A stretch of DNA of 64,000 bases from Bradyrhizobium ottawaense (GTDB taxonomy: Bacteria > Pseudomonadota > Alphaproteobacteria > Rhizobiales > Xanthobacteraceae). The notes beneath the pieces were generated by a model that was not told the origin of the DNA, searched no databases, and saw only the letters and a program-made list of their open reading frames with translations. Location: positions 62,001 to 126,000 of the forward strand of contig NZ_LT629693.1 in assembly GCF_900099825.1 (NCBI RefSeq), given 5' to 3'. Shown here one piece after another: positions 7,818 through 16,400 of the stretch; the first letter of the stretch is position 1, and the number at the start of each line of letters is the position of its first letter. The translations under genes were made by a program, and so were the position numbers.

Positions 7818-8498
7818 TTGGAAACCGCGCTTTACCTTCCCGTCAAACGCTTCCTCGAAAAGCTCGGCTTCACCGTCAAGGGCGAGGTCGGCGGTTGCGA
7901 CCTCGTGGCGCTCAGCGGGGACGATCCGCCGATCGTGGTGATCGGCGAACTGAAATTGACCTTCAACCTGGAACTGATCCTGCAGGCGGTCGACCGCGCC
8001 GCCGCCGCCGACGAAGTCTGGCTCGCGGCGAAATTGTCCGCCCGCGGCAAGGGCCGCGAGAGCGACGCGCGCTATCGCAATCTTTGCCGCCGGCTCGGCT
8101 TTGGCATGCTGGCCGTCACCAATACCGGCGACGTCGAGGTAATCGTCAAACCGCCCGACACCGCCCCTCGCCGCAACCCCAAAAAGCGCTCGCGGCTGGT
8201 CGCGGAGCATCGGCGGCGCAAGGGCGATCCGGCGATGGGAGGAAGCACCCGCGCGCCGATCATGACCGCCTATCGGCAACAGGCGCTGGCCTGCGCGTCC
8301 GCTCTATCTGATGGCCCGCGGCGCGTGAAGGATCTGCGGCCGGAAATTCCCGACGCGGGGAAAATTCTGCTGCACAATGTCTACGGCTGGTTCGATCGCG
8401 CCGAGCGCGGCGTTTACGTGCTGACCGATGCCGGGCGTGCCGCACTGAAACGCTGGCCGCAGCCACCGATGGGCCTCGGCGCCGGTTCAGCGCCCTGA
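7818..8498 (+). CDS. DUF2161 family protein, putative PD-(D/E)XK nuclease fold
   Basis: About 226 aa. GCDLVAL followed by IVVIGELK (near residues 33-55) has the spacing of the Asp...Glu-X-Lys core of PD-(D/E)XK enzymes. The middle contains a basic stretch RRNPKKRSRLVAEHRRR, and the C-terminal 75 residues look like a winged helix (YGWFDRAERGVYVLTDAGR). This matches the DUF2161 family, whose function is unproven. No ATG is available; TTG at 7818 has GGAG 6 nt upstream, with TTG 7782 as an alternative. Confidence 0.75.
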   Translation: METALYLPVKRFLEKLGFTVKGEVGGCDLVALSGDDPPIVVIGELKLTFNLELILQAVDRAAAADEVWLAAKLSARGKGRESDARYRNLCRRLGFGMLAVTNTGDVEVIVKPPDTAPRRNPKKRSRLVAEHRRRKGDPAMGGSTRAPIMTAYRQQALACASALSDGPRRVKDLRPEIPDAGKILLHNVYGWFDRAERGVYVLTDAGRAALKRWPQPPMGLGAGSAP

Positions 8499-8529
8499 CG
8501 AAGGCAACAAAGAACACGGGAGGACGAAA

Positions 8530-8829
8530 ATGATCGTGGTCACCGGCAGCGTCACCGCCCGGGCGGACAGTTTTGACGAAGTCCGCAAACTGAGCCTCGA
8601 ACATGTCCGTCGATCGCGTACCGAGCCCGGCTGCATCTCGCATGCCGTGCAGATCGATTGTGAAAACCCGTTGCGGCTGGTGTTTTTCGAGCAATGGGCC
8701 GATCGCGCTGCCCAGCTGGCGCATTTCGCGGTCCCCGCTTCGCGCGATTTCGTCCGCTCGCTGCAGTCATTGGCGGCGGCCGCCACCACGATCGAACTGT
8801 ACGACGCTACCAGGCTCGAGAAGTTGTAG
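8530..8829 (+). CDS. Antibiotic biosynthesis monooxygenase (ABM)-domain protein
   Basis: 99 aa ferredoxin-like ABM fold: MIVVTGSVTARADSFDEV, then EHVRRSRTEPGCISHAV, then LVFFEQWADRAAQLAHF. Such dimeric proteins include quinol monooxygenases and haem-degrading enzymes; no specific substrate can be given. A good ribosome-binding site (GGGAGGACGAAA) precedes the ATG, and the gap to the DUF2161 gene is 31 bp on the same strand, so co-transcription is plausible. Confidence 0.85.
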   Translation: MIVVTGSVTARADSFDEVRKLSLEHVRRSRTEPGCISHAVQIDCENPLRLVFFEQWADRAAQLAHFAVPASRDFVRSLQSLAAAATTIELYDATRLEKL

Positions 8830-8916
8830 ACGCATGGCTGTATTGCCATGCTAATTTCATATTGCAATGCAACATAAGGGCACCTAGGTATCTCTGCATA
8901 CAGATGCGAGGCCCCG

Positions 8917-9219
8917 ATGAGCGAAGACTGGAACACGAAATACGGCACCCGACGCGTGCGGCGCGATCCGCCGACGCTGGAGGAGGCAATCTTCGCCGCC
9001 GTCGGCATTACCGAAGATCCGCAGCAGCAGGCCGAAATCGCCGCCTCGCTGATGGGACTGCCGTATGAAGAGGTGCTGGCTGAAGTGAAGAAGACCGGCC
9101 GCGCGATGGCGCGATCGGCGACCCGCGTTATTGCGGGCGAGCAAGGCGCGCAGCGCTCCATCGTGGTCGAGCGCAAGATTGTCCGCCGATTCGGCAACGA
9201 CAAGCGTACCGGCACCTGA
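8917..9219 (+). CDS. Conserved hypothetical protein
   Basis: 100 aa, charged and mostly helical (PTLEEAIFAAVGITED, QAEIAASLMGLPYEEVLAEV), with a basic C-terminus ERKIVRRFGNDKR. No catalytic motif or membrane segment is seen. Codon use fits the neighbours. The ribosome-binding site is weak (GCGAGG). A 12-bp hairpin follows at 9236-9262. Confidence 0.65.
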   Translation: MSEDWNTKYGTRRVRRDPPTLEEAIFAAVGITEDPQQQAEIAASLMGLPYEEVLAEVKKTGRAMARSATRVIAGEQGAQRSIVVERKIVRRFGNDKRTGT

Positions 9220-9235
9220 AAGCTGAGGCCGCTTG

Positions 9236-9262
9236 GGCAATTCGCGGGATCCGCGAATTGCC
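9236..9262. terminator. Hairpin between convergent genes
   Basis: A perfect 12-bp stem, GGCAATTCGCGG / CCGCGAATTGCC, with a 3-nt loop. It has no T-run on either side. Its position between convergent stops suggests a terminator or RNA-stabilising hairpin for both. Confidence 0.55.
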
Positions 9263-9277
9263 TCATGAAGCGCCAGG

Positions 9278-9889
9278 TCAGGCCGCCCGACCCCAACCGG
9301 TCATATTCACCAACATCTTCCAATAGGCGCGATTGAAGTTCACGACCGCGTCGACCGCGGTCGTGACCGCGGACGGCGCCAGCACGGTGTCATCCTGCTG
9401 CGTGAGGTCGATCGTGCCGGTGGATTCGCCGTATCTGAACGTGAGGTGGGCGCCGAACTTGCTGGCGAGCGCCCGCATCGCATCATTCTGCGCACCGGTG
9501 GTGATCCGCAGGCTCTCGTAACCCTTCGCACGTGCCTCCGCGATCAGCTTGCGGAACAGGATGCTGCCGACGCCACGCCGGCGTACCGACGTCTCGACGC
9601 TGAACGCGATCTCCGGCAGCGAATCCGGCGATTGATCCGGCGGATGCAGCTCCGCCGCACCGCGAACCACGCCGTTTTCGAAGAAGGCGATCACGATCGT
9701 GCCGTCATTGGCGCACTTTTCGGCGTAGCGCTCGATGAAACTGTCGTCCATGAAACCATGGAAGCGATCATGCCGGCTGTTGCGGTCGAGCCGCAGCAGG
9801 TGGTCGCGCAACAGCGGCAATTCTTCCTGCTGGCTCAGTTTCCGAACGCTGCTGTCGGCAAGCGCTGCGGCGATAACGGTCAGGTACAT
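9278..9889 (-). CDS. GNAT-family N-acetyltransferase
   Basis: 203 aa. The GNAT core is about residues 50-150, with the acetyl-CoA pyrophosphate loop VRRRGVGSILFRKL (motif A, Q/RxxGxG/A type) after the strand EIAFSVETSV. The N-terminal arm (LPLLRDHLLRLDRNSRHDRF) resembles acetyltransferases that act on polyamine-like or protein amines. Acceptor unknown. The C-terminal 40 residues (VVNFNRAYWKMLVNMTGW) are an extra tail. Confidence 0.85.
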   Translation of the reverse strand: MYLTVIAAALADSSVRKLSQQEELPLLRDHLLRLDRNSRHDRFHGFMDDSFIERYAEKCANDGTIVIAFFENGVVRGAAELHPPDQSPDSLPEIAFSVETSVRRRGVGSILFRKLIAEARAKGYESLRITTGAQNDAMRALASKFGAHLTFRYGESTGTIDLTQQDDTVLAPSAVTTAVDAVVNFNRAYWKMLVNMTGWGRAA

Positions 9890-10035
9890 AGTCTATCTCC
9901 TCTAAGAAAGCCCTCGAGGAGGCGTCGAATCCCTAGACCACCTATATTGTGCATCGCAACATTAATTTCAAGCCCTTGGAATGCCTCATCTAAAGTCAAA
10001 TTCTGTTAACTAATTGTTAGGCAGCCCCGACTGTA

Positions 10036-10434
10036 TCAGAGCACCAGTTGGGTCTGCATCACCACTGCAACCAGCTTGCCGTCCTCGGCTTCCAGCCGCG
10101 TCTGCCAGACCTGGGTACGTCGCCCCCGATGCACCGGGGTGGCGGTGGCGGTCACGGTCGAGCCCTCCTTGGCACCGCCGATGAAATTGGTCTTGCTCTC
10201 GAGTGTGGTGGTGCCCTTGGCATCCTCCGGCAGGTTGATGATGGTCGCCGCCGCGCCGACCGAGTCCGCGAACGCCATGATCGCGCCGCCGTGAATCGTA
10301 TTGTGCAGCGTGCAGAGCTCCGGCCGAACCACCATCTGCGCCACCACGCGGTCCTTGTCGGCCGCGACGAACGTCACGCCCTTCAATTCCGCGAACGGCA
10401 TTTTCATCGACTGGATTTTTTCAAGCGGCGTCAT
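10036..10434 (-). CDS. PaaI-family hotdog-fold thioesterase
   Basis: 132 aa. It carries the hotdog helix motif LHNTIHGGAIMAFADSVGAA (residues about 44-63), with the conserved HGG turn of PaaI/YbgC-like acyl-CoA thioesterases, then TTLESKTNFIGGAKEG and a final strand VAVVMQTQLVL. It should hydrolyse acyl- or aryl-CoA esters in the cytosol; the substrate is not inferable. The ATG at 10434 has GGGAGGG 5 nt upstream; the extra 18 residues of the longer frame come from the adjoining repeat. Confidence 0.9.
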   Translation of the reverse strand: MTPLEKIQSMKMPFAELKGVTFVAADKDRVVAQMVVRPELCTLHNTIHGGAIMAFADSVGAAATIINLPEDAKGTTTLESKTNFIGGAKEGSTVTATATPVHRGRRTQVWQTRLEAEDGKLVAVVMQTQLVL

Positions 10435-10459
10435 TGGCCCTCCCGTTTTGTTGAACTCG

Positions 10460-10580
10460 TCATACGCGGGCTTGACCCGCGTATCCATCTTCCAAAGAAA
10501 TGTTTTTCCCTATGCAAGGCTTCGCCGGGCACTCCTTTGCCCGGCCCGCGAAGCTTTAGCGAAGTCGGCAAGCCCGGCAA
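10460..10580. repeat. Two palindromic intergenic repeat units
   Basis: TACGCGGG-CTTGA-CCCGCGTA (10463-10483) and GCCGGGCA-CTCCTT-TGCCCGGC (10524-10545) are perfect hairpins embedded in the GTCATACGCGGGCTTGACCC-type and AATGACG-type units common between Bradyrhizobium genes. They fill the gap between two divergent genes. Confidence 0.7.
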
Positions 10581-10603
10581 TGACGTCTGTGGTAATGGCA
10601 AGC

Positions 10604-11398
10604 ATGCGCCAGTTCCCGCCCCGCCGGATCGTCTGCCTCACGGAAGAAACCGTCGAGACGCTGTATCTGCTCGGCGCGCAGGACCGTATCGTCGGCGTGT
10701 CCGGCTATGCGGTGCGACCGCCGCAAGTCCGGCGCGAAAAGACGCGGGTATCCGCCTTCATCTCGGCGGACATTCCGAAAATTCTGGCGCTCGAGCCTGA
10801 TCTCGTGCTCGCCTTTTCCGACCTGCAGGCCGACATCGCCGCCAGTCTCGTGCGCGCGGGCGTCGCCATCCATGTTTTCAACCAGCGCGATGTCGCCGGC
10901 ATCTTGGCCAAGATCCGTACCCTCGGCGCGCTGGTCGGTGCGGCCGTGCGCGCCGATCAACTCGCCGCGGGTTTCGAGCAACGCCTGGCGCGGATCGCTT
11001 CGACACCGCGGCCCTCGCCGAAGCCAAGGGTCTATTTCGAGGAGTGGGATGAACCCCTGATCAGCGGCATCGGCTGGGTCTCCGAACTGATCGAGATCGC
11101 CGGCGGCGAAGACGTGCTGCCGAAACTGCGGTTTCAGCAGGCGGCGAAAGACAGGATCATTTCACCTGACGTGGTGCGCGCTGCCGCCCCCGACGTGATC
11201 CTCGCCTCCTGGTGCGGCAAGAAGGTCGTGCCCGACCGGATCAGGAAACGCCCGGGCTGGGGCGATATCCCGGCGATACGCAACAACCGCATCATCGAGA
11301 TCAAGTCGCCGTTGATCCTGCAGCCGGGCCCGGCGGCGCTGACCGACGGGCTCGATGCGATCGTCGCGGCGTTGTGGGACCAACAACCCTCATCCTGA
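10604..11398 (+). CDS. BtuF-like cobalamin/chelate-binding protein without signal peptide
   Basis: About 264 aa. The class III solute-binding fold of vitamin B12/siderophore receptors is recognisable: PPRRIVCLTEETVETLYLLG, then DRIVGVSGYAVRPP, IPKILALEPDLVLAF, and RPGWGDIPAIRNNRIIEI. A signal peptide is absent and no permease or ATPase is next to it, so a cytoplasmic corrinoid- or metal-chelate-binding role is possible. In-frame ATGs exist at 10580, 10595 and 10604; the last is chosen because the family core starts there. The stop codon lies inside a palindromic repeat. Confidence 0.75.
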   Translation: MRQFPPRRIVCLTEETVETLYLLGAQDRIVGVSGYAVRPPQVRREKTRVSAFISADIPKILALEPDLVLAFSDLQADIAASLVRAGVAIHVFNQRDVAGILAKIRTLGALVGAAVRADQLAAGFEQRLARIASTPRPSPKPRVYFEEWDEPLISGIGWVSELIEIAGGEDVLPKLRFQQAAKDRIISPDVVRAAAPDVILASWCGKKVVPDRIRKRPGWGDIPAIRNNRIIEIKSPLILQPGPAALTDGLDAIVAALWDQQPSS

Positions 11399-11479
11399 GG
11401 AGCGGCCGCAGGCCGCGTCTCGAAGGATGGGCCACGGGCCTCATGGTTCGAGACGCGCTACGCGCTCCTCACCATGAGG
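11388..11479. repeat. Palindromic intergenic repeat (CCTCATCCTGAGGAGC type)
   Basis: A nested inverted repeat. CCTCATCCTGAGGAGCG opens the unit, GCGTCTCGAAGGATG and CATGGTTCGAGACGCGC form the inner arms, and GCGCTCCTCACCATGAGG closes it. It supplies the last codons and stop of the upstream gene and ends 2 bp before the stop of the next one. Confidence 0.75.
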
Positions 11480-11481
11480 GG

Positions 11482-12768
11482 CTACACCTTCTCCACCCCG
11501 CACCATTCCGCGATGAATAGCGCTGTCGCCTTGGTCGATTTCCGCAGCGACTCCAGATCGACATATTCGTTGAAGCCGTGCATCGCCTCGCCGCTGGCGC
11601 CGAAGCACAGGCTCGGGATGTTGTAGTTCAAACCATAGAACCGTGTATCGGTCAGTGCGGTGAAGGCCTGCTCCGGCACCGCACCGCCGCCGCCATAAAC
11701 GGCCGCGAACGCCTTGCCGAAGGCGGCCTCTGGCGCTGCCGAATCCTTCAGCTCATAGCCTTCCGAGAGAAAGCCCGACCATTCGACTTGCGGCGGGTTG
11801 TTGGAGAGGAAGCGGTGATCGCGCGCCGCCGACGATATGCAGGCCAGGATTTCGGACTGCGCGTCGGCGACCGACCAGCCCGGCAAAATGGCGATGCGAC
11901 AATCGACGTCGCACCAGGCCGGCACGCTCGAGGCCCAGTCGCCGCCCTTGATGATGCCGGGATTGAAGTTGATGGGATGATCGACCGTCCCGAAGTGATG
12001 ATCGCGTTTGGCGCGCTCGTTCCACTCGGCTTCCAGCTTCTGCAGCGAATGGATCAGATGGTAGGCCGCCATGATGGCGTTGGCACCGGAGCCGGCCTCG
12101 AATACATGCACGGGAAAGCCACGCACCTTCAGGCGAAACCAGATCACGCCGACCTGCGAGCGTATCACCTTGCCGTCGGTCGGCTCCGGGATGAAGCACG
12201 CATCGGCGCGGTAGCCGCGCTGCAGGGTCGAGAGCGCGCCGACGCCGGTGCTCTCTTCCTCGATGACAGATTGAAAATGAATCCGGCCGGTCGGTCGCAG
12301 CCCCGCGGCCTTGATCGCATCCAGCGCATAGAGTGCGCCGATGGTGCCGGACTTCATGTCGCAGGCGCCGCGGCCGTACATCTTGCCGTCCTTGACGACC
12401 GGCGAGAACGGCGGCGTCTCCCACATGTCCAGCGGACCGACCGGAACCACGTCACAGTGTCCCTGCAGGATCAGCGATTTGCCGGCATTATTTTGCGGGC
12501 GATAGGTGCCGACCACGGTGCGGGCTCTGGAAAAATCATGTTCGATCGGGCCGAAGCCGCGCAAATCCTTCAAATCGTCGACGTCGATATGCCAGTCATC
12601 GACCTCATAGCCGCGCTCGCGCAAGAGATCGCCGATCATGTCCTGACACGGCCCCTCGGCGCCGCGGGTCGAAGGGATCGCGACGAAATCCCTCGTCGTC
12701 GCAAGCTGCGCATCAAAGCCGGCATCGACGGCATCGAGAATTTTTTGTTGGTTATCGCTGGCGTCCAT
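11482..12768 (-). CDS. ArgE/DapE-family deacylase (M20 metallopeptidase family)
   Basis: 428 aa. M20 motifs: LQGHCDVVPVGP (metal His/Asp), GRGACDMKSGTIGALYALDA (bridging Asp), EEESTGVGAL (catalytic Glu and metal Glu), and the C-terminal GASGEAMHGFNEYV His. The family removes acyl groups from amino acids or succinyl-diaminopimelate using two zinc or cobalt ions in the cytosol. The exact substrate cannot be read from sequence. The start at 12768 (MDASDNQQK) is preferred to ATG 12786. Confidence 0.9.
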   Translation of the reverse strand: MDASDNQQKILDAVDAGFDAQLATTRDFVAIPSTRGAEGPCQDMIGDLLRERGYEVDDWHIDVDDLKDLRGFGPIEHDFSRARTVVGTYRPQNNAGKSLILQGHCDVVPVGPLDMWETPPFSPVVKDGKMYGRGACDMKSGTIGALYALDAIKAAGLRPTGRIHFQSVIEEESTGVGALSTLQRGYRADACFIPEPTDGKVIRSQVGVIWFRLKVRGFPVHVFEAGSGANAIMAAYHLIHSLQKLEAEWNERAKRDHHFGTVDHPINFNPGIIKGGDWASSVPAWCDVDCRIAILPGWSVADAQSEILACISSAARDHRFLSNNPPQVEWSGFLSEGYELKDSAAPEAAFGKAFAAVYGGGGAVPEQAFTALTDTRFYGLNYNIPSLCFGASGEAMHGFNEYVDLESLRKSTKATALFIAEWCGVEKV

Positions 12769-12914
12769 TACGTCGGTATTCCTCATTCAGTCGCGTCCTG
12801 CCCCCGATCAAAGCACAATCTGGCGGGAACTCCAGCACCTTGGATCGCTTTCAGAATCGGCCCGCCGCCCATACAGTCGCGCTCGACCATATCCAGCCCC
12901 GACGGAGACACCGG

Positions 12915-13067
12915 ATGCCCGGAAATCGCAACGTCCTATTTCTCATCATCGGCGCGCTGATCGTCGCGGTCGGCGTGCTCGGCTACAATCTCTACCAGAC
13001 CAAGAAGCAGCCGGAGGGCCTGCAGATCAATGTCGGCCCCAACGGGCTGAAAATCGAGAGCAAGTGA
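12915..13067 (+). CDS. Small single-pass membrane protein
   Basis: 50 aa. A hydrophobic helix spans residues about 7-23 (VLFLIIGALIVAVGVLGYNL) and is followed by a short polar tail ending NVGPNGLKIESK. The start has CGGAGAC 6 nt upstream. Its stop overlaps a GTG by 4 nt at the beginning of the next reading frame, so the two are probably co-translated. Function unknown. Confidence 0.75.
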   Translation: MPGNRNVLFLIIGALIVAVGVLGYNLYQTKKQPEGLQINVGPNGLKIESK

Positions 13068-13078
13068 GGAAGACCGAT

Positions 13079-13342
13079 TTGAAGATTGCGAAGATGGCAA
13101 CGACCGGCTGGACCGCCCTGCCCGTGGGCCTTGTCCTGGCGCTGCTCGCGACACCCGTGCTCGCGCAGCCGGTCTCGCGCGAGCAGGACATCGTCGAATT
13201 GCGGCTCGGCCAGCGCATCCTGGTCGACGACGGATCGTGCCCGGCCGGGCAGATCAAGGAGGTCTCCGGCGCGCAGATGACCGCGACCGGCGTCTCGCGC
13301 ACCCTCAAATGCATTCCGCGGTTGGGACCGAAGAAGCGGTAG
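13079..13342 (+). CDS. Secreted small protein, DUF6719-like
   Basis: 87 aa from TTG 13079 (GAGGAAG upstream); the frame is also open from GTG 13064, which overlaps the previous stop. The signal peptide runs to about LLATPVLAQ. The mature domain is PVSREQDIVELRLGQRILVD followed by DDGSCPAGQIKEVSGAQ and a C-terminal LKCIPRLGPKKR, with two cysteines that could form a disulphide. It resembles small secreted proteins of rhizobia given a DUF number; role unknown. Confidence 0.7.
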   Translation: MKIAKMATTGWTALPVGLVLALLATPVLAQPVSREQDIVELRLGQRILVDDGSCPAGQIKEVSGAQMTATGVSRTLKCIPRLGPKKR

Positions 13343-13367
13343 GGAGCCCCGCGCCCTAGAACCTTTT

Positions 13368-13461
13368 CCGTTCCGATGGAATCGGAACGGGGCTCCAGGT
13401 TTTTGATTTGACGCGTTTTCTTGACGCGAACCGGTTTCCACTTCGCTGAAAAACGCGCTCT
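13368..13461. repeat. Composite intergenic repeat (TTTGACGCGTTTTCTTGACG family, copy A)
   Basis: The hairpin CCGTTCCGAT-GGA-ATCGGAACGG (about 13368-13390) is followed by the dispersed unit TTTGACGCGTTTTCTTGACG...AACCGGT...TTCGCT...AAACGCGCTCTAG (13407-13461). The last bases form the stop codon of the convergent carboxylase gene. Related copies lie at 31067-31146 and 45502-45555. Confidence 0.75.
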
Positions 13462-16400
13462 AGCCCGGCGCGATCAGGGCGACGACATCGCCGGCGCGCA
13501 GCGTCTGGCCCGGTTTGATGCGGACCGATGCGATCCGGCCGGTCGCGGGAGCCAGCACACTGATTTCCATTTTCATGGACTCGATGATCGCAAGAACATC
13601 TCCGCTCGCCACATCGGCACCTTCGGTCGCAAGAATTTTCCAGACGTTTCCCGGTACCTCCGAAAATACCCCGGCGAGGCCATCGGGAATATCTTCGGCT
13701 GCCGTCGCCGCGGTCGCGGCGACATCGTCCTGCACCTCGTCGATGCGCAGCGCCTTCCAGCGCTGCCGCTCGCCATCGAAGGCCGCCTGCTGTCCCCGCT
13801 TGAACGCGGCGATCGAGTCGCGGTCGCGCAGCAATCCCTTGGCGTAGTCGGCGTAGGAAAATTCGCCCGGCTCGATGCGCAGCGGATAACCGCCGTGGGG
13901 GAACGCGGCGCGGGCCTCCAGCAACTCCTCTGCACCGACCGGGAAGAAGCGGATCTGATCGAAGAATCGCAGCAACCACGGGTGACCCGGCTCGAACACC
14001 GGCGTGGTGCGCCAGGTATTCCACATCTGGATCGTGCGGCCGAACAGCTGATAGCCGCCGGGGCCTTCCATGCCATAGATGCACATGTACGCCCCGCCGA
14101 TACCGACGGCATTTTCCGGCGTCCAGGTGCGCGCCGGGTTGTATTTTGTCGTGACCAGCCGATGGCGCGGATCGACCGGGGTCGCGACCGGCGCGCCGAG
14201 ATAGACGTCGCCCAATCCGAGCACGAGATAGCTTGCGTCAAAAACAATGCGCTTGACCTCGTCCTCGCTGGCAAGGCCGTTGATACGCCGGATGAACTCG
14301 ATGTTCGACGGGCACCAGGGCGCATCGGGCCGCACCAGCTCCTGATACTTCTGCATCGCCAGCACCGCCTGTGGATCGTTCCACGACAGCGGCAGATGAA
14401 TGATGCGGCTCGGCACCTTCATCGCATCGACAGGCGGCAGACCGTGCTCAAGCTCCCGCAGCACGTCGAGCAATCGCCGCCTCGAAAGAACAGTGCTGTC
14501 GTAGTGAATTTGCAGCGACCGAATCCCGGGCGTCAAATCGATCAGGCCGGGCAATCCCGCCGCCTCGACCGCTTGCGCGAGCACATGGACGCGCAGCCGC
14601 AACGCGATATCGAGCTCCATCGGGCCATATTCGACCAGCAGATTATCGTCACCGGCACGGCGATAGACCACCGGCAGCGGACCGTCATCGCTGCTGCCCA
14701 CGATGGCTGAACCAAGTTGCGCCGCCGCGCGTGTAACCAGCGGACCGGCGACAGGATCGCCGTCCCGATGCGCCGGCACGAAGCGGACCTTGTCAGCGGG
14801 TTTGAGCTGGCCGGTCTTCCAGAGTTCGTCCCGTGCCACCACCGCGGGACAAACAAACCCGCCGAGACTCGGACCATCGGGACCGAGAATGATCGGCATG
14901 TCCCCGGTGAAGTCGATCGATCCCACCGCGTAGGCGTTGTCGTGAATATTCGACGGGTGCAGCCCGGCCTCGCCGCCGTCGGGCCGCGCCCATGCCGGTT
15001 TTGGCCCGATCAGCCGCACACCGGTCCGCGCGCTGTTGAAGTGTACCTCATAGTCCGATGCGAACAGGGTTTCGATATCCTCCTCGAGGAAGAAATCCGG
15101 CGCCCCGTGCGGACCGTAAATCACGCCGATGGTCCACGCGCGCGTCAGCGCAGGCCGCTCATCGGCCGCAAGCGCCCGAGCAGCCGGACGATCGCCGGTG
15201 ATCTTGCCGATATGCAGCACGTCGCCGGCCTTCAGCGCACTGGTGGCGTGGCCGCCGAATGCGCCTAGCGTAAAGACGGCGCGCGAGCCCAGTATCTGCG
15301 GAGCCTCGAAACCGCCGCCGACGGCAAGATAGCAGCGCTGGCCCGGACCCTCGATGCCGCCGATCGTCAGCACCTGGCCGGCGCGCACGGCAATCGGCAC
15401 ATTATTATCGACCGCCACGCCATCAAGCCTGGCCGTCATGCGCGCGCCGACGAGACCGATCACTGCTTCCGTATTGAACCGCAAGGTCGGACCGTTGACG
15501 GTCAACTCCAGCGCGGCGGTGGTCTCGGAATTTCCGACGACGATGTTGGCAAGGCGAAACGAGAGCTCGTCCATCGGACCGCTCGGCGGCACGCCGACGT
15601 GCCACAAATGCAGCCGCCCCGGCAATTCCTGCAATCCCGACTGGGCGCCGGGCGCCAGCACGTCGATGCTGCGCGGCGCAAAGGGGAAGGCCGCCAGAAC
15701 GTTGGTGGCCACGCGGCCGCTATGAAAGACATCCGAACCTGCAATCGCGCGGAGGTAATCGAGATTGGTTTCGATACCGGCGATCGTAGTGGCATCCAGC
15801 GCGCTCACCAGCTTCGCGATTGCGTTCGCGCGGGTGTCGGCGGCGACGATCACCTTGGCCAGCATCGGATCGTAGAACGGCGTCACCTCGACACCGGTCT
15901 CGATCCATCCGTCGACGCGCACGTCTCTCGGAAAATCAACGCGGGTCAGCCGTCCGGCGCTCGGTCGGAATCCGGCATTGGGGTTTTCCGCGTAGACGCG
16001 GACCTCGATGGCCGCGCCTTGTGGCGTAAGCGTTCCCAATCCGTCCAGCACATCTTCGCCGGCCGCCTGCCGCACCATCCAAGCGACCAAGTCGACCCCG
16101 AACACGGCTTCCGTCACCGGATGCTCGACCTGCAGGCGGGTATTGACCTCAAGGAAATAGAAATCCTGCCGTTCGACGTCGTAGATGAATTCGACGGTCC
16201 CCGCCGATTCATAGGCGACACTCTTGCCCAATGCGATCGCGGCCTGATGCAGTCGCGCACGCATCCCGTCACTGAGACCCGGCGCAGGGGTTTCCTCAAA
16301 GACTTTCTGGTTGCGACGCTGCAACGAGCAATCGCGCTCGCCGAGCGCAACCACGCCGCCTTTGCCGTTGCCGAAGATCTGCACCTCGATATGCCGCGCC

